DNA of 64,000 bases from Spirochaetaceae bacterium (lineage in GTDB: Bacteria; Spirochaetota; Spirochaetia; SZUA-6; Bin103). The first letter of the stretch is position 1. The number at the start of each line of letters is the position of its first letter. The translations under genes and the position numbers were made by a program. This document shows, piece after piece, positions 56,868 through 63,984 of the stretch. The notes below the pieces were generated by a model, which saw only the letters and a program-made list of their open reading frames with translations, made no database searches and was not told the DNA's origin. The stretch is taken from positions 18,657 to 82,656 of the forward strand of contig JAPPKD010000122.1 of NCBI GenBank assembly GCA_028820215.1, given 5' to 3'.

Positions 56868-58232
56868 ATGCTGAAGTTCGGGTGCGCAACGAGGGACATC
56901 ACGCCGGATCGGCCGGTGTGGATGGGAGGCTACGCCAACCGCGACGGGCCATCGACCGGTGTGAGCGAGCCGATACTGGCCGGCTGCATCGCCCTGCACG
57001 AGTGTGAAGGGCAGGCCGGTGCCGGGCAGGCCGACGGCTGTGAGCCGGCGCTGATCGTGACCCTGGACCTGGTCGGCGTGCATGACGCGGCGGCGCGGGC
57101 GCTTGCCGGGCGCATTGCAGAGCGGACCGGCGTCCCGGTGGAGCGCATCATGCTTGCCTGCTCGCATACCCACTACGCGCCGGCGGCAGGACTGCAGCGG
57201 ATCTACCGCCCGGACGTGGGATGGAACGGCATCAACGACGCGGACGCCGCCTACGGGGACGAGATGACCACCAAGGTGGTCGAGGCTTGCGAAGAAGCGG
57301 TGAGCCGCCTGGCGCCGGGTACGGTCGAGGTGCTGCGCACCCGCGTGCCCCAGGTCCACTACAACCGGCGCATCCGCCAGCCCGACGGCTCGGTGGCCAC
57401 CACCTTCCGCTACCCGGACGGCACCGACCCCGCTCCGGAGCTGTCGCCCACCGACGATCGCCTCACGGCGCTGCGGTTCCGCGCCGCCGGCTCCGGCGAC
57501 GTGGGCGCCGTGCTCGTCCACTTCGGCTGCCACACGGTCACCGGTGACCGGCACGGCGACAGCACGTCGCTGCTCGTGTCGTCTGACTTCGTTCACTACC
57601 TGAGAGGCGCGCTGGGCGATGAGTACGGCTGCCCGGTGTTCTTCGCGCAGGCGGCGGCCGGCGATGTCGTGCCGATGCGCCGCCTGGGCGAATCGCGGCG
57701 CTGGATCGGCGAGACCCTGGCGCACGCGGTGCTGCTGGGCGACCGGGCGTTTCGCCCCGTCGCCGCCGAGCGGGTGGACGTGACCTGGGACGAGCTTCGT
57801 GCACGGGTGCGCCACGACCTGACCGGCGATCCCGCTGCCCGGCTGCAGGCCGCCGCGGACCGGCTCCGGGCTGACTCTTCGGGACAGGACGGGGCGGCGC
57901 GTGACGAGTACCTGGAAGCGCTGCACCTGGCCTACGCGGCCCGCCGATGGCCGGAACGCGCGTTCGCCGTCCGTATCCAGCAGGTGCGGATCGGCGATCT
58001 GCCGCTGGTGGCCCTGCCCTTCGAGGTGCTGGCGGAGCTCGGCTTGCGCGTGGCCGATCGCTTCCCGGACGCTCTGGTCATCTCCTACGCGAACGGCTAC
58101 GAGGGCTACCTGCCGTTCCGGCACGATCTCGCCGCCGGCGGCTACGAGGCGCAGACCGGCTCGGCCCACTTCGAGCCCGGCACGGCCGAACGGATTCTCG
58201 ACGCGGTGCTGCGCGGCCTGGAGCGTCGCTGA
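56868..58232 (+). CDS. Neutral/alkaline ceramidase-like protein
   Basis: A 454-residue protein resembling the N-terminal domain of neutral ceramidases: A-T-R-D-I-T-P-D-R-P-V-W-M-G-G-Y near 7-22, S-H-T-H-Y-A-P near 100-106 (metal-binding histidines), H-F-G-C-H-T-V-T-G-D near 222-231, and S-S-D-F-V-H-Y. No signal peptide. In such loci proteins of this family are of unknown function and true ceramide hydrolysis is unlikely; a metal-dependent hydrolase role on a sugar derivative is possible. It is convergent with the LarA-like gene. Confidence 0.82.
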   Translation: MLKFGCATRDITPDRPVWMGGYANRDGPSTGVSEPILAGCIALHECEGQAGAGQADGCEPALIVTLDLVGVHDAAARALAGRIAERTGVPVERIMLACSHTHYAPAAGLQRIYRPDVGWNGINDADAAYGDEMTTKVVEACEEAVSRLAPGTVEVLRTRVPQVHYNRRIRQPDGSVATTFRYPDGTDPAPELSPTDDRLTALRFRAAGSGDVGAVLVHFGCHTVTGDRHGDSTSLLVSSDFVHYLRGALGDEYGCPVFFAQAAAGDVVPMRRLGESRRWIGETLAHAVLLGDRAFRPVAAERVDVTWDELRARVRHDLTGDPAARLQAAADRLRADSSGQDGAARDEYLEALHLAYAARRWPERAFAVRIQQVRIGDLPLVALPFEVLAELGLRVADRFPDALVISYANGYEGYLPFRHDLAAGGYEAQTGSAHFEPGTAERILDAVLRGLERR

Positions 58233-58268
58233 GCGCCGCAGACCGGCACCTGGCCGCACGGCCGGCGT

Positions 58269-59537
58269 TCAGCCGTGGGCGGCGGGGAACAGCGACGCGA
58301 GGTCATCCGGCAGGTTGCCGTCGGCGTCGAAGGGGAGGGGCCGCGGGTCGGTGAGCACGTCCAGGTCGTCGCGGGAGCGCGCCTCGTCCCAGTAGGCGGC
58401 GGCGCACTCGACCTCGCCCAGGTCCAGGGTGTTGTGGATCCAGATCATCCTGGCGTCGGGCGGCTCGGTGAGACCGATCTCGGTCAGCACCACCTGCAGC
58501 AGCTCGGCGTCCGTCTCGAAGTAGATGGGCAGCATCGCGCCGGTGTAGTGGCCGCTGGCCAGGGCGTTGATGCGCGTGATGCGGAGGTCCGCCTTGTCGA
58601 GCAGCCGCGTGCGGCAGAACTCGGCCAGGCCCATGCCCTCGGCGTTGCCGCCGCTCAGGTCGGCCAGGTCGCGCAGCGCGACGATTCGCACCTTCGGGTA
58701 CTCGTCCGGCGCCGGCTCGTGGTCGAGGTACTTGCGGCCGACGACGCTGACGTCGAACCCGGTGCCGGAGATGTTCTTGCCGATCTCGTCGATCAGCAGC
58801 ACGTCAGCCCGGTCGAACGGCAGCCGCGCCGCCCACCGCTTCGACTGCACCAGCAGCTCCTCGTCCAAGTCCGCGAGTCGCGGCCCCATGGCGGCCGCCA
58901 CGCGGGTGGTGCGGCCGTAGGCATTCTCGACGATGCCGACGCCGATGACCGAGCAGTGGGCGGTGACCACGCCGGTGACGCTGCGCAGGATCCGGTCGAA
59001 GCTGAAGTCCTGGATCGCGCGGTGGTAGATGCGGGCGCCGGCGTGTTTGCCGAGCCCGATCAGGAGCATCTTCGACAGCCCGCTCTCCACCCGGCCCGAG
59101 AACTGCGTGTGCGTCTTGATGCGGTTGCACACCACCACGTGGTCGGCGGCGTACGCGTGCTGGTCGAGGTGGATGGGGATGCCCTCCTCCGATTGGCCGA
59201 TGACGACGGTGACCATGGAGGCGCGTATGGGACAGCCGCAGAACCGCTCGGTGATGCCGTAGGACTCGAGGATCGCCCGCTGGCCGTCGGCGGTGCCGCC
59301 GCCGTGGCTGCCCATGGCGGGCACCAGGTACGGCCGCGCGCCGAGCCGGCGAAGCACGCTCACGACCGTGCGCAGGATCGTGGCGATGTCGGAGATACCG
59401 CGGCTGCCGGCGGCGACCGCCACGCTCTGCCCCGGCCGGATGACCTCGTCCAGCGACAGCTCCGCGAGCTGACGCTCGACCGCGCCGGCGACGTCATCGA
59501 CCCGCGGCGCGTCGAACCGCTGGCGAACGCGGAACAC
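58269..59537 (-). CDS. LarA-like (lactate racemase N-terminal domain) protein
   Basis: A 422-residue protein of the nickel-pincer racemase family. M-G-S-H-G-G-G (75-81) and N-R-I-K-T-H-T (138-144), then L-S-K-M-L-L-I-G-L-G-K, contain the His and Lys residues expected in LarA. LarA relatives interconvert stereoisomers of 2-hydroxy acids (lactate, gluconate, malate types), so an epimerase for a sugar acid is plausible here. No larB/larC/larE cofactor genes are in the window. It is followed upstream by a Gfo/Idh/MocA gene 30 bp away, likely in one operon. Confidence 0.85.
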   Translation of the reverse strand: MFRVRQRFDAPRVDDVAGAVERQLAELSLDEVIRPGQSVAVAAGSRGISDIATILRTVVSVLRRLGARPYLVPAMGSHGGGTADGQRAILESYGITERFCGCPIRASMVTVVIGQSEEGIPIHLDQHAYAADHVVVCNRIKTHTQFSGRVESGLSKMLLIGLGKHAGARIYHRAIQDFSFDRILRSVTGVVTAHCSVIGVGIVENAYGRTTRVAAAMGPRLADLDEELLVQSKRWAARLPFDRADVLLIDEIGKNISGTGFDVSVVGRKYLDHEPAPDEYPKVRIVALRDLADLSGGNAEGMGLAEFCRTRLLDKADLRITRINALASGHYTGAMLPIYFETDAELLQVVLTEIGLTEPPDARMIWIHNTLDLGEVECAAAYWDEARSRDDLDVLTDPRPLPFDADGNLPDDLASLFPAAHG

Positions 59538-59567
59538 GCGTGGGTAGTCGATGACGCCCTCCCGCCC

Positions 59568-60503
59568 TTACGAGGCCGGGGCTCCCTGCGCGGCCGGGCT
59601 CTCCGGCGTGGGCCGGACCGGCATCGAGGCCGCTCCTCCGGCCTGCGAGGAGCGCTCCGCGGCGTCCAGGATGGCGATCACCTCCACCGCGTCCTCCAGC
59701 GGCACCGGCGAGGCGCCCCCGGCCAGGAACGGCACCAGCTCGCTGAGCATGGCCGTGTAAATCCCGGCCTGGTCCACGGTGTACGGCACGACGTCCTTGC
59801 CGCCGCGCAGCACGCCGCCGTAACCGCTGCCGACGAACAGCTCCACCACGCCGGTGCGGCCGTCCGCATAGTCGACGACCACGATCGCGTCCTCGCCCCA
59901 GCGGTGGGTCGAGGCGGTCCGTGCGCCGCCGCCGATGGCGCGCACCAGCATCTCCACCGCGTGCACGCCGTACCAGACGATCGAGCTGCCGGCGGCCGCG
60001 CGGTTGATGGGTCCGAAGGTGGTCACGTGGCGCGGCGCCGGCAGAGCGGCGCACGCGTCCTGCAGCCCGGCCGCGAACCGCAGGGACGAGGCGGAACAGA
60101 TGCGAAGGTCGTACTCGGCCGCGAGACGGGCGATCTCCAGTCCGGCGGCGAGGTCCTGAGCGAGCGGCTTGTCGAGAAACAGCGGCACGCCGAGGCCGGC
60201 GCAGCGCCGCACGTACTCCAGGTGGAGGCCCGGGTCGTTGATCTCGATCAGCACCGCGTCGGCCCCGGCGACCGCGGTGTCGAAGTCCTCGGTGACCTCC
60301 ACGCCCCAGCCCTCCAGCTCCTGCTGACGGCCGTCCAGGCCGGCGCGGTCCTGAAACGGGGTCTCGAAGCGCATGCAGCGGGTCACCGTGACGCCGGCGA
60401 CGCGCTGCTCCGGGGGACAGTCGGGAGCCTGGAAGCGCCGCGTGAACTCGATCGTGTGGCTGGAGTCCAGCCCGATGATGCCGATGCGAAGGTCGTGAGC
60501 CAT
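59568..60503 (-). CDS. Gfo/Idh/MocA family oxidoreductase
   Basis: A 311-residue dehydrogenase. The N-terminal Rossmann motif R-I-G-I-I-G-L-D-S-S-H-T (6-17) has D-S-S-H in place of the usual G-x-G-x-x-G, a subgroup feature also seen in other short members. L-D-K-P-L-A near 113-118 supplies the Lys-Pro pair. The C-terminal sheet domain is present but shortened. Substrate unknown. A TAGACT lies 10 nt upstream of ATG 60503. Confidence 0.82.
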   Translation of the reverse strand: MAHDLRIGIIGLDSSHTIEFTRRFQAPDCPPEQRVAGVTVTRCMRFETPFQDRAGLDGRQQELEGWGVEVTEDFDTAVAGADAVLIEINDPGLHLEYVRRCAGLGVPLFLDKPLAQDLAAGLEIARLAAEYDLRICSASSLRFAAGLQDACAALPAPRHVTTFGPINRAAAGSSIVWYGVHAVEMLVRAIGGGARTASTHRWGEDAIVVVDYADGRTGVVELFVGSGYGGVLRGGKDVVPYTVDQAGIYTAMLSELVPFLAGGASPVPLEDAVEVIAILDAAERSSQAGGAASMPVRPTPESPAAQGAPAS

Positions 60504-60542
60504 GACGGCACACAGTCTACACCGAGGCGGCTCCCGGAAGAG

Positions 60543-61292
60543 TCACAACCTGCGCATCCGCCGCACGACGTCGCCGAGCGTGTCCTTCGTGCGCGTCGTC
60601 AGGTGCCGGTCGAGTGCGACCAGAAGCTCTCGCTGGAGATCCTTGATGCTGGTGAACACCGCAGCCGCCGACGTGCCGAAATCGCTCGCGAACCCACATG
60701 CTTCCTGCTCCAGGTCGGCGCTGCCGATGCTGTAGAGCATCGTCTCTCCGTTGACGCCGCCGTCGACTTCGCGACCGAGCTCGATGAGATCGGCGAAGTG
60801 CCGGTCGGGAAACGCGCCGAACAGCCACAGCAGGTCATAGAGGTCTTTCTCACTGCACCTCGATACCAGGGTCGCGGCCTTCATCGAGAGCAGCGTCGTC
60901 AGGTCGGCCACCATCACGTCGCCCGCCAGGTTGGTCCCGCCGATGTCGAGGGCATGCGGGTCGAGGACGACGTCGACGGTGAAGTCCAACTCCCGACTGG
61001 AGCAGACAGCCCGGTAGTACTGGTTGCTGTGACTCCGCTCCTGCATCTCGGTTCCCAGCGCGACCAGGCTGCGTACGGCCAGCACGGCTTGCCGGAACGC
61101 GGTCGCCGTGCCGGTGAACAGGTCCAGGTCGTCGGAGCGCCGATGACCTGCATAGAACCCGGCGAGCGCAGTCCCGCCTACCAGCATGCAGTCACCGATC
61201 CCCTGCGCGAAGACGTGACGCAGTGCGTCCAGGAGCGGTTGCGGCAGAACGCGGTCCGCTAATTCCGGGTCAAGTCTCGGTGTATCCGCCAT
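60543..61292 (-). CDS. AbiEii/AbiGii-type nucleotidyltransferase toxin
   Basis: A 249-residue nucleotidyltransferase-type protein. L-V-G-G-T-A-L (37-43), then H-R-R-S-D-D-L-D-L-F (50-59), is the AbiEii active-site block with the metal-binding Asp residues. The later M-K-A-A-T-L-V-S-R-C-S-E-K-D-L-Y-D supplies the family's Lys-Asp motif. AbiEii proteins are toxins in type IV toxin-antitoxin or abortive-infection systems and add nucleotides to tRNA in characterised cases. It overlaps the HTH gene by 34 bp. It looks complete. Confidence 0.88.
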   Translation of the reverse strand: MADTPRLDPELADRVLPQPLLDALRHVFAQGIGDCMLVGGTALAGFYAGHRRSDDLDLFTGTATAFRQAVLAVRSLVALGTEMQERSHSNQYYRAVCSSRELDFTVDVVLDPHALDIGGTNLAGDVMVADLTTLLSMKAATLVSRCSEKDLYDLLWLFGAFPDRHFADLIELGREVDGGVNGETMLYSIGSADLEQEACGFASDFGTSAAAVFTSIKDLQRELLVALDRHLTTRTKDTLGDVVRRMRRL

Positions 61293-61738
61293 ACCGTATC
61301 GAGCTCTGAACGCCTGACCGGTGCCAGGAGCGGTCTGAGGCCGGCGTAGTCATCCCATATCCGATGGCCGAGCACTGCCGCCGCGGCATAGATCCCTCGA
61401 CTCTCGATGAATCGTGCCGTCGCACGCGGCTCGGCATCCGCCAACGCGGTCAGAAACCGATAGATGTCCGGGTAGGCCTGGTCCCAGCAGAACTCGGCGG
61501 CGAGCCGGCGCACGGCCACGGGATCGTCCATGCCGGGAAGCGGCTCCAGGAGCTCGGCGGGCTCGATTTCAAGCGAATCGCTCAGCTTCAGCAGCGTGGC
61601 AACGCGGACATTCTGAAAGTCGCGCTCGGACGCAAACCACAGTGACACCGCCTGACGGCTGACCCCGGCGGCTCTCGCGATGTCCGCCTGGCTCTGGCCT
61701 CGCTTGGCCATAACCGCTTTGAGAACACTGAGATGCAT
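61259..61738 (-). CDS. HTH-type antitoxin-like regulator of the AbiEii pair
   Basis: A 159-residue protein with a Cro/CI-type helix-turn-helix in residues of about 10-55 (R-G-Q-S-Q-A-D-I-A-R-A-A-G-V-S-R-Q-A-V-S-L-W) and a helical C-terminal half. It overlaps the toxin gene by 34 bp. Upstream a perfect palindrome (61769-61790) overlaps -35-like TTGACA sequences on both strands, so autoregulation is likely. Unlike AbiEi it carries an N-terminal Xre-like HTH, so it is a variant antitoxin. Confidence 0.82.
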   Translation of the reverse strand: MHLSVLKAVMAKRGQSQADIARAAGVSRQAVSLWFASERDFQNVRVATLLKLSDSLEIEPAELLEPLPGMDDPVAVRRLAAEFCWDQAYPDIYRFLTALADAEPRATARFIESRGIYAAAAVLGHRIWDDYAGLRPLLAPVRRSELDTVWRIHRDLTRN

Positions 61739-61768
61739 GTTGCTACACGATGGCAGGTATACGCATCA

Positions 61769-61790
61769 TGTGTCAAGCTGAATTGACACA
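61769..61790. promoter_or_regulatory. Perfect palindrome between the divergent antitoxin and lectin genes
   Basis: TGTGTCAA (61769-61776), GCTGAA spacer, TTGACACA (61783-61790). Each arm contains a TTGACA -35 hexamer, one reading left and one reading right. A dimeric HTH protein binding here would control both directions. Confidence 0.7.
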
Positions 61791-61811
61791 ACAATCGACG
61801 CGTCGTACCGT
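61783..61811 (+). promoter_or_regulatory. Promoter of the lectin-like gene
   Basis: TTGACA (61783-61788, perfect), 17-bp spacer, TACCGT (61806-61811), then CCGACC and ATG 61818. This is the clearest full promoter of the leaderless type in the window. Confidence 0.62.
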
Positions 61812-61817
61812 CCGACC

Positions 61818-62438
61818 ATGGTGAAGGACATCATCCGAGCCGTCATCCGGAGTACTCGCGCTCAAGCGTCTGTCACGATGCTGATGCTTGCGGCCGCGCT
61901 CAGCACTGCCCAGACCACGCAAGACAGCGCGGGGGAGCCGGGACCGCCACCATCCCCGACGCTGATTCAATTGGTCGACCCGCTGGACGAGCCGGAGTTC
62001 TACTGCGTGGACGTTCCGGGATTCGGAACGAGGCTCAATCTCGATGGCGCGCTGACAGCCCACACCTGCAAGCCGCGAGCGGACGACGAACTGTTCACCG
62101 TGGGCCATCCGTCGCCCGGGCACCTGTACATGCCGGCCTACGACCGATGCGTCGAAGCGGACGGCGCCGCGGACGGGGCGGAACTCTACCTCAAGGTATG
62201 TGCGGACGAACCGATGCAACGGTTCATGCTCACGGACGACGGTCAGCTTCGGCTGGACGCCGCAGAGGGAAGCGCGGCCGAAACGGCGTACTGCCTGGCG
62301 GTCGAGCCCGGCGAGGGCCAACCGACCGGCGGCCCGAGCCATCTGCGCCGCGACCTGCTCCTCACTCGATGCGCAGACGCCGACCCGAGCCTGACGCGAT
62401 GGACGTTCCCCGGCGTGCGGCCGCAGGCGCGACAGTAG
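61818..62438 (+). CDS. Secreted ricin-type beta-trefoil lectin-like protein
   Basis: A 206-residue protein. Residues 1-33 include a hydrophobic segment (M-L-M-L-A-A-A-L-S-T-A-Q) acting as a signal peptide. The remainder has beta-trefoil features: F-Y-C-V-D-V-P-G-F-G-T near 60, L-Y-M-P-A-Y-D-R-C-V-E-A near 103, L-Y-L-K-V-C-A-D-E-P-M-Q-R-F near 122-135, and Y-C-L-A-V near 154, with repeated Cys and Q-x-F/W motifs. A carbohydrate-binding role is inferred. It is divergent from the AbiEii antitoxin and shares its operator-like palindrome. Confidence 0.65.
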   Translation: MVKDIIRAVIRSTRAQASVTMLMLAAALSTAQTTQDSAGEPGPPPSPTLIQLVDPLDEPEFYCVDVPGFGTRLNLDGALTAHTCKPRADDELFTVGHPSPGHLYMPAYDRCVEADGAADGAELYLKVCADEPMQRFMLTDDGQLRLDAAEGSAAETAYCLAVEPGEGQPTGGPSHLRRDLLLTRCADADPSLTRWTFPGVRPQARQ

Positions 62439-62447
62439 CGTCCAGCG

Positions 62448-63308
62448 TCACGAAGGCCGGGTGCCCGGGCGTTCGCAGTCTTCGTCGATTGCATCGTCAT
62501 CGATCCTGGCTCCGTGTCGTCGCAAGAGGTCGATGATGGCGTCGGACCGAGTGGCGTGGGTCGGCTCGAGTGCGCAGCAGATGGCTGTCCTGCCCTTGTC
62601 ATCGCGAGCCTCGACGTCGGCGCCGCGTGCGAGCAGCAGCGCCACCATCTCCTCCAAGCCCTCGTTGACCGCCACGTGCAGCAGGGTGCCGGACTCGCCG
62701 CTGAAGTGGCCCAGGTCGATGCGTTCATGCAGCCGTTCCGGCTCGCGGTCGAGCAGGTGGTTGAGCCGCTCCTTGAGGCCGCACTGCAGCAGGTGGCGTG
62801 GCTCGTAGCGGGCGCCGGCGGTGATCATCGCCTCGACGATGGCGGTCTTGCGGTGATCGGCAGCCGTACCCAGGGCGTCGAATCCGCGCTCCGTAACGTG
62901 ATTGGGATCCGCGCCATGCTCCAGGAGCAACCGGCACATGCGAAGATTGCCGGCCCAGGCGGCCGCACCCAACGGCGTCTCGCCCACGGTGTTCTCGGAC
63001 CCGCCCATCGCGTCGACGGGCGCCCCATAACGGATCAGGACGCGGGCGACCTCCAGGTGGGCGTCCGTCGTGCCGTCCTCCAGCGACCACCCGCGATCAT
63101 CGCGCGGCAGCTCGATTCCGGCATCGGCGCGGTGCAGAAGGGTGTCGCCATCCTCGTTCTCGTCGTAAAGACGGGCGCGGGCCAGGTCAGCGTGCCGGGA
63201 CAGGATCTCCCGCACCGTGCGAGGGTCAGGTTTCTCCACGGCGCGCAGCAGGGCCGACAGGGTGCCTTTCGGCGGGAGTCGCTCACTCGCAGGTGTACGC
63301 GCACACAT
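62448..63308 (-). CDS. Ankyrin-repeat protein
   Basis: A 286-residue protein with several ankyrin-type repeats: D-A-H-L-E-V-A-R-V-L-I-R-Y-G-A-P-V-D, G-N-L-R-M-C-R-L-L-L-E-H-G-A-D-P-N, G-L-E-E-M-V-A-L-L-L-A-R-G-A-D-V and a final D-A-I-I-D-L-L-R-R-H-G-A. ATG 63308 is preceded by GGAGG (7-nt spacing). Ankyrin proteins mediate protein-protein contacts; the partner is unknown. Convergent with the lectin gene, 9 bp apart. Confidence 0.88.
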   Translation of the reverse strand: MCARTPASERLPPKGTLSALLRAVEKPDPRTVREILSRHADLARARLYDENEDGDTLLHRADAGIELPRDDRGWSLEDGTTDAHLEVARVLIRYGAPVDAMGGSENTVGETPLGAAAWAGNLRMCRLLLEHGADPNHVTERGFDALGTAADHRKTAIVEAMITAGARYEPRHLLQCGLKERLNHLLDREPERLHERIDLGHFSGESGTLLHVAVNEGLEEMVALLLARGADVEARDDKGRTAICCALEPTHATRSDAIIDLLRRHGARIDDDAIDEDCERPGTRPS

Positions 63309-63471
63309 CACACCACCTCCACCCGAGAGTATTGCACTGCAGGGACGCACGGAGGATCCGGGACCAGCCGTGCCGCCAAGCCTACGCACATGCGGGCACC
63401 CCGGGCATGACGTTGTCGGCCGCCGGTTGCCCGTCGCCGGCCGCAGTCATACGATCGCCACGGAGGTTCCG
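63309..63471. other. Intergenic region between divergent ankyrin and HicBA genes
   Basis: A 163-bp gap with no coding signal. It contains TACGAT (63450-63455) as a -10 candidate for the HicB gene, whose GGAGG is at 63462-63466. No operator palindrome or terminator was recognised. Confidence 0.3.
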
Positions 63472-63702
63472 ATGCCTGACGTGCGTCATCCCGCGCACAC
63501 CTATACCGCCGTCGTCGAACGCTGCCCCGACACCGGCTTCTACGTCGGCTACGTCCCCGGTTTCCCCGGCGCGCACAGTCAGGGGGAAACGATCGAAGAG
63601 CTGTCCGAGAACCTCAAGGAAGTCATCGCCATGCTTCTCGACGACGGCGAGCCCGCGATGGAGGCCGAGTACATCGGCACCAGGACCATCGTCGTGACGT
63701 GA
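63472..63702 (+). CDS. hicB: HicB-like antitoxin (second locus)
   Basis: A 76-residue HicB: Y-T-A-V-V-E-R-C-P-D-T-G-F-Y-V-G-Y-V-P-G-F-P-G (split near 11-33), then A-H-S-Q-G-E-T-I-E-E-L-S-E-N-L-K-E-V. GGAGG precedes ATG 63472. It is followed 7 bp later by hicA. It is not closely similar in sequence to the HicB at 3591, so it is an independent acquisition. Confidence 0.87.
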   Translation: MPDVRHPAHTYTAVVERCPDTGFYVGYVPGFPGAHSQGETIEELSENLKEVIAMLLDDGEPAMEAEYIGTRTIVVT

Positions 63703-63709
63703 GCGCGGC

Positions 63710-63931
63710 GTGCCGCCCGTACTCAAGCCGCGCGAAGTGATCGCGATCCTTGCAGGGCTTGGGTTCGAGGAGGTGCGCCAACGCGGCTCGCACAAACAGT
63801 TCCGGAATGCCGACGGCCGTGCCACGACCGTACCGGTTCATCGCGGCCGAGATGTATCACCTGTTCTCCTCCGCCGCATCGCGCGCGACATCGGCATGAC
63901 GGTCCAGCAGTTCGTCGCACGTCGCCGATAG
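63710..63931 (+). CDS. hicA: HicA-like mRNA interferase toxin (second locus)
   Basis: A 73-residue HicA: R-E-V-I-A-I-L-A-G-L-G-F, then R-Q-R-G-S-H-K-Q-F with catalytic His28, T-V-P-V-H-R-G-R-D-V-S and a final helix. GTG 63710 is the start. Intact. It forms a hicB-hicA pair with the preceding gene. Confidence 0.87.
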   Translation: MPPVLKPREVIAILAGLGFEEVRQRGSHKQFRNADGRATTVPVHRGRDVSPVLLRRIARDIGMTVQQFVARRR

Positions 63932-63950
63932 GCGCCCTCGGGCGGCTCAT

Positions 63951-63965
63951 TGCCTCATCGAAACA
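63951..63965 (+). repeat. 15-bp direct repeat, copy 1
   Basis: TGCCTCATCGAAACA differs by one base from TGCCTCATCCAAACA at 63986-64000, the last bases of the window. It lies just after hicA. It could be chance or part of a repeat continuing beyond the window. Confidence 0.3.
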
Positions 63966-63984
63966 TCCACTCGAAAGGGAAGTG

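Noticed and set aside
58275..61262. Very long open frame (995 codons) on the plus strand, opposite the LarA-like, oxidoreductase and AbiEii genes
   Set aside because: It is antisense to three well-supported genes, is His/Arg/Val-rich with no domain, and arises from the high GC third-position bias.
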